From: Bacteroidota bacterium
GTDB lineage: Bacteria; Bacteroidota; Bacteroidia; Chitinophagales; Chitinophagaceae
Assembly (NCBI GenBank): GCA_018267615.1
Contig: JAFDYD010000030.1
Span: 1-40,172 of the forward strand
Reading direction: 5' to 3'
DNA length: 40,172 nt
Every line of letters starts with the position of its first letter. Position 1 is the first letter of the stretch. Below are positions 7,983 to 15,959 of this stretch, piece by piece. The notes under the pieces are model-generated. The model worked only from the letters and a program-made list of their open reading frames with translations. It was not told the origin of the DNA and made no database searches. The position numbers and the translations under genes are program-made.

Positions 7983-8054
7983 TTATGAATAAGGTAAAGA
8001 GAATATCAATGAGAGATCATTGAGAAAATGCTTCATCCGCCGTGGCGGATTCAT
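7983..8054 (-). CDS. Possible 23-codon leader ORF with tandem Arg codons
   Basis: An ATG at 8054 opens 23 codons ending 7 nt before the GNAT start. Codons 5 and 6 are CGG-CGG (Arg-Arg) and lie in a perfect 7-bp stem (8035-8050). A short ORF with tandem codons for the end product, next to hairpins and upstream of the operon, fits a translational attenuator. Two Arg codons are few, however, and in a short ORF they could arise by chance. There is no Shine-Dalgarno sequence, as is usual for this phylum. Confidence 0.3.
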   Translation of the reverse strand: MNPPRRMKHFLNDLSLIFSLPYS

Positions 8055-8127
8055 AGTTCCGATGTAGCAGGGGACACTATGTTGAATGAGTATCAACGTC
8101 GTACCCAAAAGGGGATGGGTCGAACAG

Positions 8128-8151
8128 AAAAAATAACGCTTACCGGCGTTA
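8128..8151 (-). terminator. Intrinsic terminator-like hairpin in the arginine leader
   Basis: On the minus strand TAACGC pairs with GCGTTA (8134-8139 with 8146-8151) around a 6-nt loop and is followed by six T residues (8128-8133). It lies about 150 nt before the GNAT start and points into the operon, the place expected for a conditional terminator. The stem is short (6 bp). Confidence 0.45.
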
Positions 8152-8152
8152 C

Positions 8153-8221
8153 AAAAAACCCACGCTTATTGAAGGCGTGCAATATCACATCGGTAATGTG
8201 TGATATGGGTGAGTTTTTTTT
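8153..8221. terminator. Three-stem element with T-tracts on both strands
   Basis: Stem P2 is ATATCACA/TGTGATAT (8182-8189 with 8199-8206), P3 is CACGC/GCGTG (8161-8165 with 8175-8179), and the closing stem is ACCCA/TGGGT (8158-8162 with 8206-8210). Six T residues follow on the minus strand (8153-8158) and eight on the plus strand (about 8214-8221). It may work as a bidirectional terminator or as the upstream part of a regulated leader. Confidence 0.5.
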
Positions 8222-8348
8222 CATTTCATTGATAAATGAGAATTGATCAAATTTTTAACCATACAAAGAAAAACATTTTTTTAAAATGTTGAGTAATTTT
8301 TTTGGGTAAAATTTTGATAAAGGAAGGGATTTGGTCATGTTGAGACGA

Positions 8349-8439
8349 GATGTAAGGTGTAAGATGTAAGTGGAAGGTGTGAGGTTTAAGGTGTAGGGTG
8401 TAGGGTATGACATACCATACACCCTATACCTTACACCTT
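8349..8439. repeat. Heptad palindrome C (GGTGTAA/GGTGTAG words)
   Basis: The left half is a run of words such as GATGTAA, GGTGTAA, GGTTTAA and GGTGTAG, almost entirely in 7-nt register with one 6-nt step. The right half carries complementary words (CATACAC, CCTATAC, CTTACAC). The centre is around 8410. The right arm runs into the pcrB coding region: the final Lys-Val codons and the TAA stop of pcrB are made from the repeat word itself. Confidence 0.85.
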
Positions 8440-9195
8440 TAACGCTTTTATCGGTGCTGCATGCACCGCATCGGCCATTTCTTTGATCAGCAAACCATCT
8501 TTTTCGATGGCATTGCCAACCACAATGAGATCAGCTCCGGCCTTGCAATTGAGATATGCTTTTTCCGGGTTCCTGATGCCGCCACCAACAACGAGTGGCA
8601 CTTCTATATTTGCCGATACTGCTGCAATCATTTCTTCTGAAACGGCGCGTTTGGCTCCGCTGCCCGCATCCATATAGATTAATTTCATGCCGAGCATTTC
8701 GCCAGCCATGGCGGTGCAAATGGCGATCTCATTTTTATCCGAAGGAATCGGAATCGCATTGCTGATATAAGAAACAGTGGTTGGTGCACCACCGTCGATC
8801 AGCATATATCCTGTGGAAATAATTTCCAGTCCGCTTTTTTTTACGAATGGCGCCGATATCACGTGCTGCCCGATCAGCAACTCAGGATTTCTTCCTGATA
8901 TCAAAGAAAGATAAAGTAACCCATCTGCATATCGGGAAACCTGTGAAGGTGTGCCGGGAAAAAGAATAATGGGGATGTCACAATTTTTTTTGATTTGCGT
9001 TACGACTTCATCAAGATGATTGGAGATAACAAGACTTCCACCAACGAGTAAATAATCAACTTTTGCCTGTAGCGCCATTGCTGTCAGCGCATCGATTTTT
9101 TTAGCATCCACTTTGTCCGGATCAATCAACACAGCGAAGGATTTCTGTCCGTTCTTTTTTCTGTTGACAATCGACTGATAAATAACTTCCCTCAT
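8431..9195 (-). CDS. pcrB: Geranylgeranylglyceryl-phosphate synthase family protein (PcrB-like, group II)
   Basis: A 254-residue TIM-barrel prenyltransferase. Signatures are LIDPDK (23-28) near the N-terminus, YMDAGSGA in the middle, VGGGIR as the first phosphate loop and VGNAIE as the second. The family joins glycerol-1-phosphate to a polyprenyl diphosphate; Bacteroidota carry group II members whose in vivo product is not well defined. It stands alone, is divergent from nrdJ across 633 nt, and has palindrome C at its 3' end, which supplies its last two codons and stop. The family call is secure; chain length and role are not. Confidence 0.9.
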   Translation of the reverse strand: MREVIYQSIVNRKKNGQKSFAVLIDPDKVDAKKIDALTAMALQAKVDYLLVGGSLVISNHLDEVVTQIKKNCDIPIILFPGTPSQVSRYADGLLYLSLISGRNPELLIGQHVISAPFVKKSGLEIISTGYMLIDGGAPTTVSYISNAIPIPSDKNEIAICTAMAGEMLGMKLIYMDAGSGAKRAVSEEMIAAVSANIEVPLVVGGGIRNPEKAYLNCKAGADLIVVGNAIEKDGLLIKEMADAVHAAPIKALKV

Positions 9196-9373
9196 TTGTT
9201 ATGTGCTGGTGCACTACAAAAATGCGAAAACTTTTCGGGTTTGAGAAGATTGATGTAAAAAAGAGTGAGTTCGTATAACTACGACTATTGATTAGAGTTT
9301 TTTGATTTTGGGATTTGAGGCCTTCCGATATCCGTATCAAAAAAATAAGTAGTCAGCCTGGTTGAAATTCCGG

Positions 9374-9462
9374 AAATATTTCGCGCAGAGCAGGCACAGA
9401 AAAGTAGTACGCAGAGATCCTCTGTGCACTCCTTTTCTCTGCGTGCTCTGCGCGAAATATTT
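9374..9462. repeat. Long intergenic palindrome D (CGCAGAG words)
   Basis: Two 43-nt arms (9374-9416 and 9420-9462) match as reverse complements at 38 of 43 positions by eye, around a 3-nt loop. Arms contain repeated CTCTGCG/CGCAGAG words, but the spacing is nearer 9 than 7 nt. It lies between the divergent genes pcrB and nrdJ, 178 nt from one start and 366 nt from the other, so it is not in a terminator position. Confidence 0.85.
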
Positions 9463-9828
9463 TTAGAAGAGACATCGAATAAGTATTCAAACTAGCCGAC
9501 TACAAAAAATTCCAATCAACAACTTATTCTACGTAAAATTTGTTTTATACAGTGAAGATGACGAGTAGAATCTTTGAATCTGGTGGATGCTTGTAACCAT
9601 AAACAAAGAAAATCATTTCAGGAATTTTTTTTATCCCGTTTTTTTAGAAAATGATGTGATCAATTATGTGTATAAATCCGGTAATCCAATACCAATAAGC
9701 GTTACAAAAAATATTTTGGTCTTTTTCCACAATCGGTGCATAACTAGAACCAAAAATATCGAAATCAAAAAATATTTTCGTCGTCTGCATAACAATTTCT
9801 TAACACGATAAACATACTTACTAATCTT
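9463..9828. other. Upstream region of nrdJ, no gene seen
   Basis: This is AT-rich sequence. The motif AAAAAATATTTT occurs twice (about 9708 and 9767). I see no clear NrdR box pair and no cobalamin riboswitch, although the downstream enzyme is B12-dependent. A short open frame at 9587-9811 has the composition of random AT-rich DNA and is not called. Confidence 0.5.
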
Positions 9829-12800
9829 ATGACAAATAAAGCGCAAACGATGAAAGGCTTGCAGTTCAAGCGCCGCTTCACCAAAGAAGGGACCAGCGTA
9901 TTTGACCAATTCGAATATGATTACCGAAGTTCGGTAATCCGAAATCCTTCTGGTGAGGTGGTATTTGAAATGACGAATGTGGAAGTGCCGAAAATGTGGA
10001 GCCAGATTGCAACCGATATTCTTGCGCAGAAATATTTTCGCAAGGCGGGTGTGCCTCAGCCTGATGGCTCTTTAGGAAGAGAAACGTCAGTAAAGCAAGT
10101 GGCGCACCGCATGGCCAATTGCTGGAGAGTATGGGGTGAGCGCAACAATTATTTTTCTTCTGCAAAGGACGCACAGGTGTTTTATGAAGAGCTGGTGTAC
10201 TGCATCCTCAACCAGGCTTGTACACCGAATAGTCCGCAGTGGTTCAACACCGGTTTATTCGAGAGCTATGGTATCAAAGGAAAACCACAAGGACATTATT
10301 ATGTTGACCAGGTTGATGGTCAACTCAAGAAATCCACATCAGCTTACGAGCGTCCCCAACCACATGCATGTTTTATTTTGAGCGTTGAAGATGATCTCGT
10401 GAACGATGGAGGTATCATGGATCTGTGGTTACGTGAAGCAAGGATTTTCAAATATGGTTCAGGTGTAGGAACTAATTTTTCTACAATACGTGGTGAGAAT
10501 GAAAAACTCAGTGGTGGCGGTACTTCCAGCGGATTGATGAGTTTCTTGAAAATTGGTGACCGTGCTGCTGGCGCTATCAAATCAGGTGGAACCACACGTC
10601 GCGCTGCGAAAATGGTTTGTCTCGATTTAGATCATCCTGAAGTGATGGAATTCATCAATTGGAAAGTTGAAGAAGAGAAGAAAGTAGCTGCGTTGATTGC
10701 TGCCGGTTATCCCAGTGATTACGAAGGTGAAGCGTACAAAACAGTGAGTGGCCAGAATTCAAATAATTCCGTTCGCATATCTAATGAATTTTTCGAAAAA
10801 TTAAAAAATGATGAAGACTGGGAATTGAAAGCAAGATCTGATGGCAGGGTGATGAAAAAAATTCCTGCTAAAGAAGTCTGGAACCAGATTGCGTATGCAG
10901 CATGGCGTTGCGCTGACCCGGGTACCCAATACGATACTACCATCAATGAGTGGCATACCTGCCCGAATGGTGGCCGCATCCGGGCCTCCAACCCCTGCTC
11001 CGAGTACATGTTCCTCGACAACACGGCCTGTAACCTTGCTTCAGTAAACCTCCGTAGATTTTATGACGAGGCCACCAACACGTTTGATGTGGAAGGGTTT
11101 GAATATACCTGCCGCATGTGGACAACCGTATTGGAAATATCTGTATTGATGGCGCAGTTCCCTTCCAAGGAAGTGGCTCGCTTGTCTTATGATTACAGAA
11201 CTCTCGGTCTCGGATATGCGAATTTAGGTTCCATGCTCATGGTTATGGGAATTGCTTACGACAGCGAGGAAGCGAGAGCAATCGGTGGAGCGATTAGTTC
11301 TATTATGACCGGCATCGCTTACAAAACATCGGCGGAACTTGCCGAAGTTCTCGGGCCCTTCGCAAAATACGAAGAGAACAAAAAGGAAATGCTTCGCGTG
11401 ATGCGCAATCACAGGCTTGCTGCTTATGATGCTGATGAATATGAAAACTTACAGACCAAACCACAAGGTATCAAAGCGCAGTACTGTCCTGATTATTTGT
11501 TGAAGGCTGCAACAAAAGCATGGGATGAAGCGGTGCAACTCGGTGAAAAATTCGGATATCGCAATGCGCAATCAACAGTAATTGCTCCAACCGGTACAAT
11601 CGGATTGGTGATGGATTGCGATACTACTGGTGTTGAACCTGATTTTGCACTCGTGAAATTCAAAAAACTATCCGGTGGTGGTTATTTTAAAATCATCAAC
11701 CAGTCGGTTCCAGCTGCATTGAGGAATCTGCACTATAGCGAAAAGGAAATTGATTCTATCGTTAAGTATGCAGTAGGCACAGGAACTTTTGCCGGCGCTC
11801 CTCACATCAACCATCAAACGCTGAGCGAAAAAGGATTTATCGCTGAAGAAATTAAAAAATTGGATTCGGCCGTTGCTTCCGCCTTTGAAATAGGATTTGT
11901 ATTCAATGTTTATACACTTGGGGAAGAATGTTTGCAACGCCTCGGATTCAAACCCGAACAATATTTCAATTTCGAATGGAGCCTGCTTGAAGCGATGGGT
12001 TTTTCTGACAAACAAATAGAAGAAACCAATGACTATGTATGCGGTTCTATGACAATCGAAGGCGCTCCACATCTTAAAGATGAACACCTGCCCGTTTTTG
12101 ACTGTGCCAATAAATGTGGAAAAAAAGGAGTCCGTTATATTCATGCGCATGGGCATATCCGTATGATGGGTGCCGTGCAACCATTTATCAGCGGTGCGAT
12201 TTCCAAAACAATCAATCTGCCTAATGAAGCGGTTCTTGAAGAAATAGCCGATTCTTATATGCTGAGCTGGCAACTTGGATTGAAGGCCTGTGCTCTTTAC
12301 CGCGATGGATCAAAACTTTCTCAACCACTCAGCAACAAAACTGATAAAAAGAAAAAAGAGGAAGCTGAAACTGCAACAAATGAAACTCAATCAACTGTTG
12401 AATCGAATATCGTTGATATGAGCAAACTCACAGTGGATGATTTGCTGGAAGAAGTACAAAAAAGAGTTCAATCATCTCCTGATACAAAATTAAAACGCAA
12501 GCTCGCGACAATCGTTGAACGCAGAACGCTTCCTGCAAAACGTCGTGGGTTCACTCAAAAAGCAAAGATCAATGGTCAGGCGCTTTTCTTACGCACCGGT
12601 GAATATGCTGATCAAACCGTTGGAGAAATTTTCATCGACATGGCGAAAGAAGGTGCAACGATGCGTAGTATGTTGAACTGTTTTGCAATTGCGATTTCGA
12701 TCGGTTTGCAGTATGGTGTACCATTGGAAGAGTTTGTTGAAAAATTTGTATTCACCCGTTTCGAACCATCAGGTATGGTGGATCATCCGAATATCAAGAG

Positions 12801-13185
12801 CACAACATCTATTGTTGATTTTATTTTCCGTGTGCTCGCTTATGAATATTTGGGAAGAACGGATCTCGTTCACGTACTCGATAGCCCGGAAGTGATGAAT
12901 ACCGGAAGTGATGATTGGGATGAAATACCAACTCCACTCGAATACGATAAAAATGCGCCTGAATTAAGTGACGTGCGTATAGTCGCAAAAGCGGGAGCAA
13001 ATATTCCGGCTGCGCAACCAAAAACGCAAAGAGTAAAAGTTGAAAGTAGTCTCGATGCGGTTAATGCAGCAGCGAAGAGCATGCAAAGTGATGCACCTGC
13101 ATGTAATACTTGCGGACATATAACTATTCGTAGCGGCACCTGCTATAAATGCCTCAATTGCGGCAATAGTATGGGATGCAGCTAG
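9829..13185 (+). CDS. nrdJ: Class II (adenosylcobalamin-dependent) ribonucleotide reductase
   Basis: An 1118-residue single-chain reductase making deoxyribonucleotides. The order is an N-terminal region with PNSPQWFNTGL, the alpha/beta barrel (YGSGVGTNFS, GTTRRAAKM, the NPCSEY segment), then a TSCPD domain near 900-1020 and a Cys-rich tail: Cys1092-X2-Cys1095, Cys1105-X2-Cys1108-X2-Cys1111 and Cys1117. The tail resembles a zinc ribbon and includes the terminal redox cysteines. No small subunit is needed. It is monocistronic, closed by a strong terminator at 13237. An alternative start is Met7. Cobalamin dependence is known for the family, and no B12 synthesis or uptake gene is in the window. 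Confidence 0.95.
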   Translation: MTNKAQTMKGLQFKRRFTKEGTSVFDQFEYDYRSSVIRNPSGEVVFEMTNVEVPKMWSQIATDILAQKYFRKAGVPQPDGSLGRETSVKQVAHRMANCWRVWGERNNYFSSAKDAQVFYEELVYCILNQACTPNSPQWFNTGLFESYGIKGKPQGHYYVDQVDGQLKKSTSAYERPQPHACFILSVEDDLVNDGGIMDLWLREARIFKYGSGVGTNFSTIRGENEKLSGGGTSSGLMSFLKIGDRAAGAIKSGGTTRRAAKMVCLDLDHPEVMEFINWKVEEEKKVAALIAAGYPSDYEGEAYKTVSGQNSNNSVRISNEFFEKLKNDEDWELKARSDGRVMKKIPAKEVWNQIAYAAWRCADPGTQYDTTINEWHTCPNGGRIRASNPCSEYMFLDNTACNLASVNLRRFYDEATNTFDVEGFEYTCRMWTTVLEISVLMAQFPSKEVARLSYDYRTLGLGYANLGSMLMVMGIAYDSEEARAIGGAISSIMTGIAYKTSAELAEVLGPFAKYEENKKEMLRVMRNHRLAAYDADEYENLQTKPQGIKAQYCPDYLLKAATKAWDEAVQLGEKFGYRNAQSTVIAPTGTIGLVMDCDTTGVEPDFALVKFKKLSGGGYFKIINQSVPAALRNLHYSEKEIDSIVKYAVGTGTFAGAPHINHQTLSEKGFIAEEIKKLDSAVASAFEIGFVFNVYTLGEECLQRLGFKPEQYFNFEWSLLEAMGFSDKQIEETNDYVCGSMTIEGAPHLKDEHLPVFDCANKCGKKGVRYIHAHGHIRMMGAVQPFISGAISKTINLPNEAVLEEIADSYMLSWQLGLKACALYRDGSKLSQPLSNKTDKKKKEEAETATNETQSTVESNIVDMSKLTVDDLLEEVQKRVQSSPDTKLKRKLATIVERRTLPAKRRGFTQKAKINGQALFLRTGEYADQTVGEIFIDMAKEGATMRSMLNCFAIAISIGLQYGVPLEEFVEKFVFTRFEPSGMVDHPNIKSTTSIVDFIFRVLAYEYLGRTDLVHVLDSPEVMNTGSDDWDEIPTPLEYDKNAPELSDVRIVAKAGANIPAAQPKTQRVKVESSLDAVNAAAKSMQSDAPACNTCGHITIRSGTCYKCLNCGNSMGCS

Positions 13186-13236
13186 ACCTATAAAAAACGA
13201 TCAATTCTTTAGGACGGTTTTACTTAAACTTCACGT

Positions 13237-13268
13237 GTCCGCTCATGTCTATGAGCGGACTTTTTATT
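13237..13268 (+). terminator. Strong intrinsic terminator of nrdJ
   Basis: GTCCGCTCAT (13237-13246) and ATGAGCGGAC (13251-13260) form a perfect 10-bp stem with a 4-nt loop, followed at once by TTTTTATT. It lies 51 nt after the nrdJ stop codon. This is the cleanest classical terminator in the window and contrasts with the long palindromes, which lack T-tracts. Confidence 0.93.
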
Positions 13269-13382
13269 ATGGATTGAAATATTTGATGGGATTGTAGGAA
13301 GTAATTTTTTTGGTCGTCGACGGCAACGCGAAAACTCCTGATAATAATCAAAAATCACATCTATATAAATATAATTTTATAC

Positions 13383-13487
13383 CCGCCGACGGGGTCTTCG
13401 ACCGCCGTCGGGGGGATAAAATTTTTCGATCCTCAGACATAAATCGAAGTTGTACGCCCCGACGGCGGTCGAAGACCCCGTCGGCGG
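13383..13487. repeat. REPIN: two inverted GC-rich REP hairpins upstream of the RAYT gene
   Basis: A 31-nt perfect inverted repeat (13383-13413 and 13457-13487) flanks a 43-nt AT-rich spacer. Each arm is also a hairpin in itself: CCGACGG and GGTC pair with GACC and CCGTCGG around a TTC loop, with one bulged G. Two inverted REPs around a short spacer is the REPIN architecture. GC content is much higher than in the flanks. The element ends 115 nt before the start of the REP-associated transposase. I see no second copy in the window; a genome-wide count would show whether it is an active family. Confidence 0.85.
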
Positions 13488-13602
13488 CCATATTACAAAC
13501 TACGTGTAATTAGAAATTTATTTGGGTTAAATCATCATAATCGAATGCGGTTTTCGATCATCGCCAGGGCAAGATATTTTATTACTTTCAAAAAAATATC
13601 TT

Positions 13603-14199
13603 ATGAAAATCGAACCGATTGTTGAAGGCAATTTTTACCATATTTATAATAGAGGAATAAATAGTGAAGATATTTTTCAAGTCGCAGATGATTATATAGA
13701 TTTCCTAGATAAGTACGCAATTTATCTAGATAAAATTGTTGAAACGCTTGCTTATTGTCTTCTAAAAAATCATTTTCACTTACTGGTATACACAAACGAA
13801 GATGTTATCGTAGAACGTGAGGATGGCAAAGGACCTATCAGGCTAAACGCGTCGAAACAATTCAGCCATTTTTTTAATGCCTATGCTCAATCTTTTAACT
13901 ACAGGCATGAGCGAACTGGAAGTTTATTTGAATCACCTTTTCGCAGGAAACTTATTGTGAACGATAATTACCTGACTTCGGCAATTCTATATATAAACAC
14001 AAATGCCCAGCATCACGGATTTGTCAGAAATTTCAAAGATTGGCCGTATTCTTCTTATCATGATATTTTAACCAACGAATCATCATTTGTCAGTCGTCAA
14101 TGGATATTGAAATGGTTTGGCGGCAGGAACCAATTTATACAATTTCACGATATGCACAAGACTGTTTGTATTGGAGAGACTTGGATAATTGAAGAATAA
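13603..14199 (+). CDS. REP-associated tyrosine transposase (RAYT, Y1/IS200-like)
   Basis: A 198-residue single-strand DNA nuclease of the Y1 transposase family. FYHIYNRG near the N-terminus and NHFHLLV in the middle (the HxH metal pair) are diagnostic. The region FSHFFNAYAQSFNYRHERTG and the following Phe-Arg-Arg stretch match RAYT proteins, and the segment ILYINTNAQHHG should hold the catalytic tyrosine. RAYTs are usually single-copy, vertically inherited and act on REP hairpins, cutting and copying them. The GC-rich REPIN directly upstream is its likely substrate. The reading frame is intact. It is not flanked by IS200 ends, so it is better seen as a domesticated REP processor than as an insertion sequence. 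Confidence 0.9.
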   Translation: MKIEPIVEGNFYHIYNRGINSEDIFQVADDYIDFLDKYAIYLDKIVETLAYCLLKNHFHLLVYTNEDVIVEREDGKGPIRLNASKQFSHFFNAYAQSFNYRHERTGSLFESPFRRKLIVNDNYLTSAILYINTNAQHHGFVRNFKDWPYSSYHDILTNESSFVSRQWILKWFGGRNQFIQFHDMHKTVCIGETWIIEE

Positions 14200-14368
14200 T
14201 GATCATTAAAATCGACTATATCTGAGAGTATTAATTATAAATATCAGGGCGCGCAGACCCCCGTATTTTCCCTCGCATTTCTACTTTCGTACTTTTCCGA
14301 TTGGCCCGGAAATTGATATATTGAATTACAATTTACGAACCTATTTTTCGTTATTCCTTTACTCTAAA

Positions 14369-14494
14369 ATGAAAACCATGAAAAAGATCCTTGCTCTATT
14401 ATTATTACTTTCATTTCTGTATTCATGCAGCCATTCGGTAACACCATACCAGGCCGCAACACATCACTACAGTAAATGTAGAGATATGAGATAG
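14369..14494 (+). CDS. Small predicted lipoprotein (41 aa)
   Basis: A 41-codon gene. The N-terminus has lysines, a hydrophobic run of leucines and the lipobox LYSC with the lipidated Cys at residue 20, leaving a 21-residue mature peptide rich in His, Tyr and Arg. The stop is followed 2 nt later by a 7-bp hairpin (CCAATTG/CAATTGG, 14497-14516). A perfect signal-peptide II layout in so short a frame makes it likely real. Start could also be Met4. Function unknown; it sits between the RAYT and phosphatase genes. Confidence 0.6.
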   Translation: MKTMKKILALLLLLSFLYSCSHSVTPYQAATHHYSKCRDMR

Positions 14495-14580
14495 CTCCAA
14501 TTGAATTCACAATTGGGTCATTCACGAAGTAATCAACTATATATCTTCTTTATTTATCTTGTGCATATAAAAAAGATGCA

Positions 14581-15948
14581 ATGAAGAAGTTATTGTTGAT
14601 TATTTCTTTTTTGTGCCATATCTGTTCCATTGCACAGGTTTCATCCAAAAATAAAATCATATCCGGCCCAATGCTGGGACAGGTTGAATTGCGTACGGCA
14701 ACGGTTTGGATCGAAGTGAATGCTACTGTAAAAACTGTAGCTGTCAGGTATTGGAAAAAAGATGATATCAATACAGCAATAACGGAAACTTATAAAGGGC
14801 CATTGGGAAATAAATTCAATCCCGTAAAAATCGAAATAGGTGGATTGGATTTTAATAGTACATACCAATACCAGTTTATTATTGATGGTGCTCCAGCGAA
14901 TACAACGGCCCTATTTACTACAAAAGATCTCTGGCAATGGAGAAAGCCTGCTCCGGATTTTAGCTTTCTCACCGGCAGTTGCGCCTATTTTAATGAACCC
15001 ATATTCGATCGTCCCGGCAAACCGTATGGAGGAGACTCCACGATTTTTGAAACGATGGCAAAAACGCCCGCTGCATTTATGTTGTGGTTGGGTGATAACT
15101 GGTACACCCGCGAAGTGGATTATCTAAGTGAATGGGGCTTATATTATCGCGCGAGTCATGACAGAAGTCTTTCCGTTCTAAAAAATTTCTGGAAAGCGAT
15201 GCCACATTATGCAATATGGGATGATCATGATTATGGTCCCGATGATTCAGATGGAAGTTATACATTGAAAGATGAATCCCGGAAATTATTTAAAAATTAT
15301 TGGTGCAACCCTTCATTTGGACAGGATGATAAAGGCATCTTCACAAAAATTTCTTATTCTGATGTCGATGTCTTTCTTACCGACGATCGTTATTTTCGCA
15401 GCTCGGATAATCTGTTGGATAGTATCGACGGAAAACCAAATCCGGATAAACATTTTTTCGGCAAAACACAAATGAAATGGCTGGAGAATGCACTTGCAAC
15501 GAGTGATGCAAGTTTCAAAATAATTGCTATTGGGAGCCAGGTGTTGAATCATTTGAATAAAGCTGCTGAAAGTATGAGGTATTTTTCTGCCGAATATTAT
15601 GAGTTGATGAATTTTTTAAATGAACAAAAAATCAATGGAGTGATTTTTCTTACGGGGGACAGGCATCACAGTGAAGTTGTCAAAGAAGACCGGGCGAATG
15701 CTTATCCGTTATATGATATCACTTCATCACCGCTCACAAGCGGAATCAGCAAAGTGCGGGGACCTGAAATAAACAATCCTGCACGTGTAGCAGGGACATT
15801 GGTCGAGCAGCAAAATTTTTCTAAAATAACAGTTACCGGAAAAAAGGGCGAGCGAAAGCTCACCGTAGATTTTCTGGGTTTGAAAGGTGAGCAATTGGCT
15901 TCCTGGTCGGTAGAAGAAAAAGTATTGAAATATCAGGAAGCGAAATAA
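14581..15948 (+). CDS. phoD: PhoD-family alkaline phosphatase/phosphodiesterase, exported
   Basis: A 455-residue secreted metallophosphoesterase. A signal peptide (1 to about 19) precedes an N-terminal beta-sandwich (about 25-115) and the metallophosphatase domain. Metal-binding signatures are GSCAY, WLGDNWY, WDDHDYGPDDSD and LTGDRHHSE. PhoD enzymes release phosphate from phosphodiesters or wall polymers outside the cytoplasm using Ca and Fe. It is followed 11 nt later by a YcxB-like gene, probably in the same transcript. No Pho box was recognised upstream. Confidence 0.9.
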   Translation: MKKLLLIISFLCHICSIAQVSSKNKIISGPMLGQVELRTATVWIEVNATVKTVAVRYWKKDDINTAITETYKGPLGNKFNPVKIEIGGLDFNSTYQYQFIIDGAPANTTALFTTKDLWQWRKPAPDFSFLTGSCAYFNEPIFDRPGKPYGGDSTIFETMAKTPAAFMLWLGDNWYTREVDYLSEWGLYYRASHDRSLSVLKNFWKAMPHYAIWDDHDYGPDDSDGSYTLKDESRKLFKNYWCNPSFGQDDKGIFTKISYSDVDVFLTDDRYFRSSDNLLDSIDGKPNPDKHFFGKTQMKWLENALATSDASFKIIAIGSQVLNHLNKAAESMRYFSAEYYELMNFLNEQKINGVIFLTGDRHHSEVVKEDRANAYPLYDITSSPLTSGISKVRGPEINNPARVAGTLVEQQNFSKITVTGKKGERKLTVDFLGLKGEQLASWSVEEKVLKYQEAK

Positions 15949-15959
15949 AAATAAAAGAA

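Larger units (their letters stand above)
8035..8221 (-). promoter_or_regulatory. Structured 5' leader of the arginine operon (candidate attenuator)
   Basis: Reading on the minus strand towards the operon, one meets a three-stem element (8158-8210), a T-tract, a second hairpin with a T-tract (8128-8151), an imperfect stem around 8068-8105, and a 7-bp perfect hairpin (8035-8050) just inside the short Arg-containing ORF. In the first element the outer stem ACCCA/TGGGT competes for bases with an inner CACGC/GCGTG stem, so two alternative folds are possible. No known riboswitch class is recognised. A plus-strand ncRNA is the main alternative, since the plus strand also ends in eight T residues near 8220. 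The base pairing is visible directly; regulation is inferred. Confidence 0.45.

Noticed and set aside
8028..8246. Plus-strand open frame of 72 codons in the arginine leader
   Set aside because: It runs through several stem-loops and the T-tract, has no recognisable domain and unusual composition; the region is better explained as structured RNA.
9721..9735. DnaA-box-like TTTTTCCACA upstream of nrdJ
   Set aside because: A single imperfect copy with no cluster and no dnaA, dnaN or gyrase context; not an origin.
9587..9811. Plus-strand open frame of 74 codons upstream of nrdJ
   Set aside because: The codon composition is that of AT-rich noncoding DNA, with no motif, and it lies where the nrdJ promoter should be.
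13383..13487. Interpretation of the GC-rich palindrome as a terminator or as transposon ends
   Set aside because: There is no T-tract and nrdJ already has its own terminator 120 nt upstream; the RAYT gene lies outside the inverted pair rather than between the arms, so these are not insertion-sequence ends.
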